From Melampsora larici-populina 98AG31 (lineage: Eukaryota > Basidiomycota > Pucciniomycetes > Pucciniales > Melampsoraceae), in assembly GCF_000204055.1 (NCBI RefSeq), contig NW_006768875.1, positions 1 through 64,000 on the forward strand: DNA of 64,000 nt, given 5' to 3'. The notes under the pieces are model-generated. The model had not been told where the DNA came from. It ran no database searches and was given only the letters and a program-made list of their open reading frames with translations. Shown piece by piece: positions 54,813-64,000 of this stretch; position 1 is the stretch's first letter; every line of letters starts with the position of its first letter. A program made the translations under genes and the position numbers.

Positions 54813-56303
54813 ATGAACGATGTCAGTGGAACGGTACATGGTCAAGGTATGTGTATTGTGTATTTTTGATTGGTCAATTATATTAGCGTAGTACACCTAC
54901 TGATGTGGTTTTGTTATATGAAAACTTCGATGTCTGAACTGTAGTTGATGTACCAATGACCAACGGCACTGATCACGAGCCTGTTGTGTTTGATGACAAA
55001 GATCGAACTTTTCAAATCCAGTTCAACGTGTGGCAGAAGGTTCCCCCTCCTGAGATTCGAGTCCAAGCAAAAAAATCGAAGAGCAAGCCCAACAAGCCTG
55101 CTGCCCCGTTGAAACCCTATGTTCCTCAATGGGTGAATTACCGTCCTCCCCGACCTGCGAAGAAAGAGCTTCAATTGTCGTTTTATTCCACTTTCGGTTG
55201 GCACCTGTTCAAACGCAGGCTTTTGGAAGCCTGTAATCTGGTTAAGCCTGGTATATCAAGGCCTCTCATGGAGGCGGTTGCGGATGGCGAGGCTTTCTGT
55301 GAGGGTTGGATTCACGGAGCTCCTCGTTTTAAGGTCAAGGATCACTTTTAGTGCATGATAACGCTTCTCTTATGGAATTTCTTGAGGCGGCCAACAACCA
55401 CACTCCCGAAACCAACATGGGTTTTAAATTCATACACGCGAATCCAAGAACCAATGCCCAAGCATCTCAAATCTTGGATGGCGGCAATCGTGATCCTTCT
55501 CCTGATCCGTCTGATGACGGTAGTGAGATGTCAACTGATGTAAGTACAATCTGCTCATAACATCTTCTTATTCTTGAATCTCACCATTTCCTTCTACTCA
55601 GTCTGATGCTCTAGATCCCACTGAAAGGAAGTACTTAATCTTAATGGCTCGATTTGAAGCAATGTTTGCATCTGGTGAGAACATCGCCACCGCAGTCAAT
55701 CCTGCAAACTCAGCACAAGTGTTGTTGCTCAACACTTCCAGGATCCGTACCTGGGCTAAGGATTGGGTGAGTTACTAGCTTCCAACATATGCTTTGATAT
55801 GTGTAGCTGATTGTCTCACCTGTTGGTAATAGGCTGACGGTGTTCCAGGGGTGGATGAGGTCAATCCGCCAATGGCTCGCCCCGACTTCAAGTACATACG
55901 AGTTCTTGACTACAAGCGCGAGAAGGCTATCCTCCTTGGGTATGCCATAAATCCAGCCCCGTCTGCCGTTGGAAGTACTCCATCTGTAGTTCATCATAAC
56001 TACTATGGAAACCCTGACGGTAATCATCCCCCAGCTTACACGCCAAATCCAACCACTCGTGCTTTATCGCCGCCACCTGGTCCAGTTCCTTTCAACGACT
56101 TCCTCACCTTTGCTGGAATCGGTCCCGACAAGCAAAAAGCTCGTGTTGCTTTAGAAAACGAAGGAATCAAAGACTTTTTTCGATTCCTTGACCGCGAGAC
56201 TTATTCTATCGCCAACCTCCGCACTATGGGTATCCCATTTGCTCAAGCCGAGGACATATGGAAAGCAGTACCCCGCTTCATTCATCATCTGAAGTCCTTA
56301 TAA
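54813..56303 (+). pseudogene. Accessory protein gene of the Tc1/mariner-like element
   Basis: Exons 54813-54846 (start uncertain), 54945-55539, 55602-55766 and 55833-56303; all junctions GT-AG. A conserved-looking N-terminal module (RTFQIQFNVWQKVPPPE; LQLSFYSTFGWHLFKRRLLE) is followed by an acidic linker (DPSPDPSDDGSEMSTD) and a Pro-rich region. The C-terminal helical segment (FNDFLTFAGIGPDKQKAR, IKDFFRFLD, LRTMGIPFAQAEDIW) looks like a SAM-like domain. At 55345-55351 a stop and frame change occur in a T run (KVKDHF then VHDNAS in another frame), probably a 1-nt loss. Tc1/mariner elements normally encode only a transposase, so this is an unusual passenger. Its function is unknown; a DNA-binding or multimerising helper is a guess. 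Confidence 0.55.
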
Positions 56304-57096
56304 TTGTTTACTTGAACTATCTAAAAACCCAGGATTGATTTGCATTCTTGGATGAATGTTAGAAATCTTTGTATCTGTTACCTCGAGTCTCTAGCATTAT
56401 TATTATTTGCAAATGTTCTTGCATTATACTAGTATTATGGTGTCCTGGTCACCCTTCATCTTTTTAGTTGTTGAGCTGTTTGTTAGTGTTGTTGTTATAT
56501 ATGTCATCTATATTGGCCTCATACTAGTTGTATTTGTAAGAGCCTCACCGCAATGACATATTTTCAAATCAATCACTTGACATTGATAACAAATCTCAAG
56601 AAATATCTTTGAAAATCCCATTTGTGTCACTCAAGTGGGGTGTCTTAGCTCAGGAATTGTTCATAAGAGACCCAAGAATGACTTGGGATCAACTCAAAAT
56701 GCCATGTTTGACATCAATCAAATGTGCAGGGCTGAAAATTTCATGTCGTATCTTCACTTCAAGAGTGTCATGATCGCATGAATAGGTGAACTTTCAGTAC
56801 CAAGTTTCTCCAATATGATTTTCACATTTACTCTCAGCTAGTGACCTTGATAGTCATAAAGTGCGATTTTTAAATGGGTTGAAGTATCAATTTATTGTAT
56901 TACTGAACATAATGTTAAATTGTATTGTATAACTGGTACGATTATAAGAAATTATGTATGAGATTTAACAAATTTTTACCAATTGGTCAAAATTAAAAAC
57001 AATAACACTAATACTCATGTTTATGAAACACAGCCAAGTGGATGTGTTAAAGTAGCACAAATTTGATAAAAAAGAAGTATAATATGTTTTGTGCAA
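56304..57096. other. Spacer between the two convergent transposon genes
   Basis: AT-rich, no gene. It separates the stop of the accessory gene (56303) from the stop of the transposase gene (57097). Confidence 0.5.
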
Positions 57097-58210
57097 CTAT
57101 ATCCAATAGCCACAAACAGCATATAATCGATTTATGAGGGAACCTGAGAGAACTCTCCACGCAGTGTCCAAGATACAATCTACCTTCTCATCTCGATTAG
57201 CTAGTTGAAGGAATTGGGATCGTACAAAGAAAGCTTTCAATACTGAGAAAGCCTTCTCGATAGGATTGAAGTCAGGTGAGTAGGCTGGGAGATAGACGAT
57301 GCGGATTCCTTTCTCTTCGGCTAACTCTGATATTCGGCCTCCGTGGTGAATACTAGCGTTGTCTAAGATCAAGACCGAGTTAGCTTGCGGGTAGGGGTTC
57401 ATGACCGGCAACTGTATCAAAAGACTTGTTAGATATGTTCTTTGGCTACATAAAGAGAATTAAAACAATAACCCACAAGTTTATGCTTCAAGAAAGACTC
57501 AAAGTCTTTGCGCAAAAAGCTGCCACTTTGACATGCCATTGCCAATACACCACCTTGAAATATCGCCGGTAAAAGAGTGTAGCGCTTGCTACTACGACCT
57601 CGGGGGATTCTTCTCGTACGTTGGCCTCGCTTTGCACGTGCAAAATTTCTATAAAGTGAGCGCTCCATGATTGAGCATTCGTCTGATGCATTCAGGAAAG
57701 GTTGGTATCATCTCAGTATCATTTGTTAAAACAAGACATCCCTAGAAACACCATCATATTGGGATTCAATTGGCCAACGCTATTCAAGAACTTGGCACAC
57801 TTGGCGGGGTTCTGGTTTGGATGGACAGTTCGGGCTTTTTTGAGCGTGAGGGAGAGTCAATTCTTGAGCTCTGTCGCGAGAGTGGACAAAGCCGACCATT
57901 GACCAGTGTGGCGATACATGGATTGTTGATACTCATCAAGGTAGAGTGTAGGATCTCGATCCACAAGGCCGATGATGAACTCCCGATCGTCATCTGAAAG
58001 TGTGGTCTGTCGGCCTAGGTTCTCGTATTCAGCAGGATCACGGATAACACAAGCAGTTCGAGCGTAAAGGGCCTTCCAGCGTGCGATCGTTCGGTCACTG
58101 ACGGGGCTACGAAGCTGGCGTTTGACCGAAGCGATGGTGCTGCCTTCCTTGAGTAACTGCAAGGCCAGCACCTTTATGCCGGCGTCGTACTTGCATGGTT
58201 GTACTCGCAT
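57097..58210 (-). pseudogene. Tc1/mariner-type (DDE_3) transposase, broken
   Basis: The reverse strand begins with a helix-turn-helix region (KYDAGIKVLALQLLKEGST, VSDRTIARWKALY) and YLDEYQQSMYRHTG. A TGA follows LATELKN (about 57855), then KKARTVHPNQNPAKC and a frame break near 57700-57740. Next comes the first catalytic Asp in ASDECSIMERS, then RGRSSKRYTLLPAIFQGG and DFESFLKHKL. An intron (57476-57412) precedes LPVMNPYPQ, SVLILDNASIHH (second Asp) and LPAYSPDFNPIEKAFSVLK (Glu). The catalytic triad is present but the gene is interrupted by at least one stop and one frame break. Confidence 0.82.
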
Positions 58211-58619
58211 TTCAGAAGCCTAAAGAAACGGTAAACAGAGTATCAGCCGGACTGGGATATCCAAATGAGGGTTCGGAACGGTCCCTCACGATTGTAAATG
58301 GTCCAGAGCGAGGATTTGAGCGGGTCGACGATAAGATCGAAGAGTGAGTTGAGGGGTGCTGGAGATGGTGGATGAGAATCTCGAAACCTGACGACGGATC
58401 CTCCCCAATGAAAAAAGAGGGAAAGACGAAAGATCAGCGAGATCAAACCCCCCGAGTTTGCCAAACATAAATTTGGGCTTACACACATCTTTGCCAAGCC
58501 GTAAGCTTAACAAAGCCGGTATGATCATACAGAAACTGAATCGGTTCTCATTTAACTTAAACCTAAAAAGAAAAACAAAAAAAATGAAGACCATGACACG
58601 AATTTCCGAAATAGCTGTA

Positions 58620-61600
58620 ATCACATTTGAGAAACATGGGACTTTACCTACCAGTGACAAATCTGTTTTGTAATTGTGATGTGGATTTTGAATTTTTGTA
58701 AAATATATGTAGAGCTGATGTACTTGGGTCATAATTTGAAAACACAAATTCTCGAGGTATCTTGATACCTCATCAGAACATAAATTGACCACAACATAAA
58801 CTGAATGTGCCCATTATGATTTCACCAGGTACTTCACATATAATTTTCATCTTGGACCGCTCAGTGATGTAGATTGTTCATGAGCTTCTGATACCAAAGC
58901 TCTGTCGCAAGCAAGCCCACGAGACCCGAGGTTCGACTTTTGGAAAACCAAGTCATGAAAACCTTCACTCAAATCAAGTCATTTCCCTTTTGACAACAAG
59001 TCTCAGATCACTTTTCACATTGTTCCGCTCTTTGACTTGTTTTTTTATTATCTCTTCTTTGTTTTACTTTCTTTTCTCTATACTACTATCATATCCATTC
59101 CCTCGTTTCCCTTCTTATCCAATTTCGTTCATCAGTCTCGGTGGCTGCTTGGATTTGATTCGGTTTTGATCAATGACCCCCGCCTTCCACCTTCGCGCGA
59201 CCTCATATATCACTCTTCTTATTGATACGGACCTGAGTTAGGCCATACAACCAAAGACCAATCAGTTCCCAACTTGAAAGGCTTGGTGGGTATAGTACGA
59301 CACATCTTTCTGTGCAACATGTACTAGATGAACTGAGTGTTTCTGCTTTTGCGTGACTTCAGGTAACTCAATTTCACCGCCGCGAAGATTGTCGGTCCGA
59401 TGAACATCTGTCGACCTTGCATACCGATCGTGATATGATATTCTTGGTAAGTGAAGTATAGCTGCTTTATGCCTTCATCTCGCTTTGTATCTGTCTGTCC
59501 AGCCGTTATTCTAGAGTTGCTGACCCATTTTGATCTCTCCTGGTCATCACTAGTCCATGGTGATTTTTTCTGCTCATTGGATGTCCTTGTATGGAACCCA
59601 AAGGATTGACTGGATATCCTTTGCATCGAATTTTGTTGCTCTCAATCGGCCTCTCAGTTCATCCTCAAGTTTCTCAAAGTCCAACCCCCAAACAATAATA
59701 TATTTCTCCCTGGCAAAAACTAGTGGCAAGAAGATGTACCGTACTGATAGATATTGACTGAATGGGGATTGGCTCATCATTTCCTTTTCTTTTGTTATAT
59801 ATCATTGGGATTTTCTTCTATGGCTACCTACAATTACTTCTTTACATTAAAAGTCTTTTTGTTGAACAAACATTGTTGTTTTTCTTATTTGTACGGTACA
59901 TCCGGAACGTATCCAGCGTCTCATGTCACTGTGTTGCCCCAGTAAGCAAAGTATTGTGACCAAAAGGAAACCAAATGATGCCAACAGAGGAAATCAGAAA
60001 TCAAAATCGAGATACCAATACCAATACAATAAAATGACAATTAAAATTGAATCAAAATCAAACCGATCAAGATCTGGGTTGGATTCATGTTCCAGAATCC
60101 ATGTTTGGACAATGTGTGTATTGCATTTCATAAATGTAACCAAGAAGATTATATCAGCGATATGTCGTAAGTATGTGTGACTTTTATTGTTGATACCTTC
60201 AGCATGCCTGCTGATTACATCACGATTATGTAGGATGAGTGTTGAACAAAGATCAGAATAACAAGTTTGCAACGCAACCACATATGTTTACATCATGTTT
60301 TTACTGGGCATGTCATCAACATATGAAAACAACATCATTGGAACAGGATGGTGAAATCACATAAAGATTACGAATCTTTTGAACCGCAGTGTACATCACA
60401 ATAATCATGTACAGTCAATTTACTTACTAAAGCTCTATCAACGTCACCGTGACGTTTGCAAATTTAGAAGTCAAGAATCTGAAAAGTGTGAATTCAATTT
60501 AAAGTTTGTTGTCAAAGAAAGTTTATTNNNNNNNNNNNNNNNNNNNNNNNNNNNNNNNNNNNNNNNNNNNNNNNNNNNNNNNNNNNNNNNNNNNNNNNNN
60601 NNNNNNNNNNNNNNNNNNNNNNNNNNNTCTAAATTTGCAAACGTCAAGTTCTCAGTAAAAGTTCAATTCTCATTCTCAGAGTTATGGTTCTCTCATATGC
60701 ATGTACACTGACGGTTCAAAAGATTCGTAATCTTTATGTGATTTCACCATCCTGTTCCAATGATGTTGTTTTCATATGTTGATGACATGCCCAGTAAAAA
60801 CATGATGTAAACATATGTGGTTGCGTTGCAAACTTGTTATTCTGATCTTTGTTCAACACTCATCCTACATAATCGTGATGTAATCAGCAGGCATGCTGAA
60901 GGTATCAACAATAAAAGTCACACATACTTACGACATATCGCTGATATAATCTTCTTGGTTACATTTATGAAATGCAATACACACATTGTCCAAACATGGA
61001 TTCTGGAACATGAATCCAACCCAGATCTTGATCGGTTTGATTTTGATTCAATTTTAATTGTCATTTTATTGTATTGGTATTGGTATCTCGATTTTGATTT
61101 CTGATTTCCTCTGTTGGCATCATTTGGTTTCCTTTTGGTCACAATACTTTGCTTACTGGGGCAACACAGTGACATGAGACGCTGGATACGTTCCGGATGT
61201 ACCGTACAAATAAGAAAAACAACAATGTTTGTTCAACAAAAAGACTTTTAATGTAAAGAAGTAATTGTAGGTAGCCATAGAAGAAAATCCCAATGATATA
61301 TAACAAAAGAAAAGGAAATGATGAGCCAATCCCCATTCAGTCAATATCTATCAGTACGGTACATCTTCTTGCCACTAGTTTTTGCCAGGGAGAAATATAT
61401 TATTGTTTGGGGGTTGGACTTTGAGAAACTTGAGGATGAACTGAGAGGCCGATTGAGAGCAACAAAATTCGATGCAAAGGATATCCAGTCAATCCTTTGG
61501 GTTCCATACAAGGACATCCAATGAGCAGAAAAAATCACCATGGACTAGTGATGACCAGGAGAGATCAAAATGGGTCAGCAACTCTAGAATAACGGCTGGA

Positions 61601-62478
61601 CAGACAGATACAAAGCGAGATGAAGGCATAAAGCAGCTATACTTCACTTACCAAGAATATCATATCACGATCGGTATGCAAGGTCGACAGATGTTCATCG
61701 GACCGACAATCTTCGCGGCGGTGAAATTGAGTTACCTGAAGTCACGCAAAAGCAGAAACACTCAGTTCATCTAGTACATGTTGCACAGAAAGATGTGTCG
61801 TACTATACCCACCAAGCCTTTCAAGTTGGGAACTGATTGGTCTTTGGTTGTATGGCCTAACTCAGGTCCGTATCAATAAGAAGAGTGATATATGAGGTCG
61901 CGCGAAGGTGGAAGGCGGGGGTCATTGATCAAAACCGAATCAAATCCAAGCAGCCACCGAGACTGATGAACGAAATTGGATAAGAAGGGAAACGAGGGAA
62001 TGGATATGATAGTAGTATAGAGAAAAGAAAGTAAAACAAAGAAGAGATAATAAAAAAACAAGTCAAAGAGCGGAACAATGTGAAAAGTGATCTGAGACTT
62101 GTTGTCAAAAGGGAAATGACTTGATTTGAGTGAAGGTTTTCATGACTTGGTTTTCCAAAAGTCGAACCTCGGGTCTCGTGGGCTTGCTTGCGACAGAGCT
62201 TTGGTATCAGAAGCTCATGAACAATCTACATCACTGAGCGGTCCAAGATGAAAATTATATGTGAAGTACCTGGTGAAATCATAATGGGCACATTCAGTTT
62301 ATGTTGTGGTCAATTTATGTTCTGATGAGGTATCAAGATACCTCGAGAATTTGTGTTTTCAAATTATGACCCAAGTACATCAGCTCTACATATATTTTAC
62401 AAAAATTCAAAATCCACATCACAATTACAAAACAGATTTGTCACTGGTAGGTAAAGTCCCATGTTTCTCAAATGTGAT
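58620..62478. mobile_element. Giant palindromic (foldback) element, 3.86 kb with gap
   Basis: Position x on one strand matches 121098 minus x on the other. The arms 58620-60386 and 60712-62476/8 are essentially identical inverted copies of about 1.77 kb, while the central ~325 bp (including 100 N) differ except for TGACGTTTGCAAATTTAGA. The ends read ATCACATTTGAG and the inverse. TA lies on both sides (58618-58619 and 62479-62480) within the right TIR of the Tc1/mariner-like element, whose left TIR shows the empty site CAGTACAGCT. Each arm has outward-reading open frames (e.g. 59626-59324 and 61472-61774, 100 codons; 59780-59574 and 61318-61524, 68 codons) of no known family. Confidence 0.85.
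60528..60627. other. Assembly gap (100 N)
   Basis: Exactly 100 N near the centre of the palindrome. A round-number gap normally means unknown length. The true loop may be longer and could contain coding sequence. Confidence 0.98.
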
Positions 62479-62531
62479 TACTGGGGGTGTTTTGAACACA
62501 TATTTGCCCTTAAAGTTTGCACCGTAGTGTA

Positions 62532-62999
62532 TGTAACCTCATGGGCCTCATGGTCATGGACAAGCTTGTAAAGAGTCGGGAAAGAGAAGGAAAAAGGTTT
62601 CAAATTTTAGCGTGTGAAGCGGAATTGGGAATAAATAGTTTTTTCGTAGTCTGAGGGAATTTTGCCCAAGAAGGCTTTGGCAAAACTCAGCCTCCCGAAA
62701 TCTGAAAGGGGATTTGTTTAAGCCAAGGTTTTCAGTACATAAACCGGTCAACAAACTCCCGTCCAATCTTTTCTTCTTTCGATTGTAGTTTCTGATAATG
62801 GGAAAGATACCAAACTAATGTTACATTACTTAAAGATCAGCTTAGAGTTACATTATCAACACAAACACACACACACACGTATGATGAAATCTGAATGAAT
62901 CTCTTCTCTTCTACAATTCCTTAAGACTTGAGATCTAATTTGAATTTGATAACTCTGAATGAAATAAGTTACAAAATAACAAAAGCTGGATGATGGGTT
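62532..62999. other. 3' flank of the PP1-inhibitor gene
   Basis: No gene; the reverse 70-codon frame at 62554-62766 is unsupported. A short (CA)n microsatellite lies at about 62861-62877. Confidence 0.45.
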
Positions 63000-63735
63000 T
63001 TATGCTTTTCCTTTACCTATGAAAATCAACAAGATAAAATAAGTAGAAGAATCAAAACAGAACCAAAAAAACTGATCAGTATGATTTCAAGAGTCGATGA
63101 TGAAAGTGAATGTGAAAATACCTTTTGAATTGATAGGTTCAGCTTCATAAGCATTAACGGCCGTAGGAGGAGACGATCGAACCGACGATCTATGTTCGGC
63201 GGAATGTGAATGGCTTGGATTGTTAGGAATCGATTTGTTGGAAGGATGAGGTTGAGAATTAGAAGAATGTTGACAACAATCTGAATCTGATGAATTATCT
63301 GATTCATCAGATGATTCATCAAAAGCTCTTGGTTTTTTATAAATACAACAAACTAAGGAAACCAAAGATCAGTTGAGAGATTGATTAGGAATATGATTTT
63401 GGTTTTTCAATATACCTTTTGATTTCTTTCTACCTAGTCCTTCATTATCGATGACATTTTCACTCCATTGAACTCTAGTTTGACGAACTTGACTTGGATT
63501 GTTGATTAATGGATGAGCTCTGAGGATCAAAACTGAAGATTGAGGTTGAGATTGATGATTTGAATGAGTAGTTGATGGGTCATCTGATGAAGTGATGGTG
63601 ATGGTTCTAGATCCATGGTTTTGAGTTTGATTGATTGAAGTAGGTGAATCTAGTTGAGTTCTGATGGATGATGACTTGAGCTCAGTTGTTTGATTTGATT
63701 TGAATAGTTTTAGAATTCACTTACGAAGTGTTCAT
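63000..63735 (-). CDS. YPI1: Protein phosphatase 1 inhibitor, YPI1/PPP1R11 family (4 exons)
   Basis: Reverse-strand exons 63735-63725 (11 nt), 63660-63416, 63352-63122 and 63016-63000 total 504 nt, an unbroken 167 residues. The family's core is clear: LILRAHP, then [39 protein letters not shown] and the acidic ESDNSSDSD. The V-x-W motif binds the catalytic subunit of PP1, and the CC-x-Y block is the zinc-type part typical of inhibitor-3. The protein is small, disordered and nuclear in relatives, where it regulates PP1 (Glc7 in yeast). The C-terminus ends GKGKA after a splice at 63121; without that splice a frame ending FIIDS is read. The start in an 11-nt exon (MNTS) with donor GTAAGT is the only ATG that reaches the core in frame by a consensus intron. 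Confidence 0.85.
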
Positions 63736-63906
63736 GATGATGATGTTGGATGAGAATGAATGAGATTATTTTTACTTCAAGGTGATGATGACTGATTGAA
63801 TTTCATTTTCTTGGTCTTTGTACTGAACCCATTCAACTTTTCACTGAGTTCTTGACACTGCGAATATAATGTATTTTTCCGAGGTGAAAAATGATTACAT
63901 TTATTT

Positions 63907-63987
63907 CACAAAATGATTAAAAATGCATTAATTCTGCATTAATTCTGCATTTTTCTGCATTAATTCTGCATTATTAATCATTTTGTG
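63907..63987. repeat. Hairpin with internal GCATTAATTCT repeats
   Basis: CACAAAATGATTA (63907-63919) and TAATCATTTTGTG (63975-63987) are perfect inverted ends. Between them TGCATTAATTC is repeated three times. It lies upstream of the PP1-inhibitor gene and may be a small MITE or a promoter-region hairpin. Confidence 0.6.
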
Positions 63988-64000
63988 CATTAATGTCAAT

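Larger units (their letters stand above)
54096..62529. mobile_element. Tc1/mariner-like transposon with two genes
   Basis: The inverted ends are CACTACGGTGCAAACTTT and the inverse, with TA flanks at 54094-54095 and 62530-62531. Inverted similarity extends about 130 bp inwards (…ACACCCCCAG-TACAGCTATTTCG, GGTTTAAGTT). The right copy is split between 58530-58619 and 62481-62529 by a palindromic insertion. Net length is about 4.57 kb. It carries a DDE_3-type transposase (reverse) and a second gene (forward), convergent. Confidence 0.85.

Noticed and set aside
58870..58925. tRNA-like sequence with a GGTTCGAC block in the palindrome arm
   Set aside because: The T-stem pairing is poor and no acceptor or anticodon stem can be drawn; the nearby GGTATCAGAAGC on the other arm resembles a retroelement primer site but has no LTR beside it.
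59324..59780. Gene call for the two frames in each palindrome arm
   Set aside because: They read protein-like and occur twice, but only because the arms are identical; no family, splice sites or independent support.
58620..62478. Palindrome as a pure assembly artefact
   Set aside because: Both outer borders fall exactly at a duplicated TA and on the two halves of one TIR, which a mirrored assembly error would not produce; the loop length remains unknown because of the N gap.

Overview
Eukaryotic nuclear DNA, AT-rich, with intron-dense genes (24 introns of about 50-120 bp in the first gene). I infer a basidiomycete rust fungus (Pucciniales, Melampsora-like). The reasons are the intron architecture, the Copia families primed by an initiator-Met half-tRNA, a GCM-domain MULE family and a Cys-rich secreted protein. 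The species call is inference; kingdom and gene families are read from the sequence.

Layout. 0.9-6.3 kb: SMC1, the cohesin ATPase. I resolved it into 25 exons that sum to an unbroken 1226-residue protein, with two microexons (11 and 13 nt) and one GC-AG intron. 8.66-9.05 kb: a small secreted Cys-rich protein (effector-like). 9.4-17.4 kb: repeats and MITEs, including two head-to-tail MITEs that share one TTA target, plus three degenerate tandem duplications. 17.6-19.0 kb: a lineage-specific-looking Ser/Thr kinase with five N-terminal repeats.

20.7-39.7 kb is one old MULE-type transposase relic with a GCM1-like zinc domain, now in three pieces. Piece 1/2 is split by Copia-1 (23178-33708, TSD ATGTT). 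Its 5' LTR holds a TIR element (23225-27877), which in turn holds an apparently intact two-gene PIF/Harbinger-type transposon (23603-27788). Its 3' LTR holds a CACTA-type foldback element. Piece 2/3 is split by a GAGCATCTCC-ended MITE (TSD TTA). That MITE was entered by a 201-bp element with an 8-bp target duplication and by an intact pogo/CENP-B-like transposon (36006-38699).

40-50 kb holds Gypsy and Copia relics and Copia-2 (43010-48906, TSD ATCTG), whose pol is broken by two stops and a foldback element. 50.9-52.7 kb has one likely membrane protein and one unidentified reverse-strand gene fragment. 54.1-62.5 kb is a Tc1/mariner-like transposon carrying an unusual second gene. Its right TIR contains a 3.86-kb end-to-end palindrome inserted at a TA, with a 100-N assembly gap near the centre. 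63.0-63.7 kb (reverse) is a YPI1/PPP1R11-type protein phosphatase-1 inhibitor in 4 exons.

The host genes with clear roles are SMC1 (sister-chromatid cohesion), the PP1 inhibitor and the kinase. They are not an operon or a pathway cluster. Most of the window is a stratified transposon record in which target-site duplications give the order of insertion. No tRNA, rRNA or CRISPR was found.
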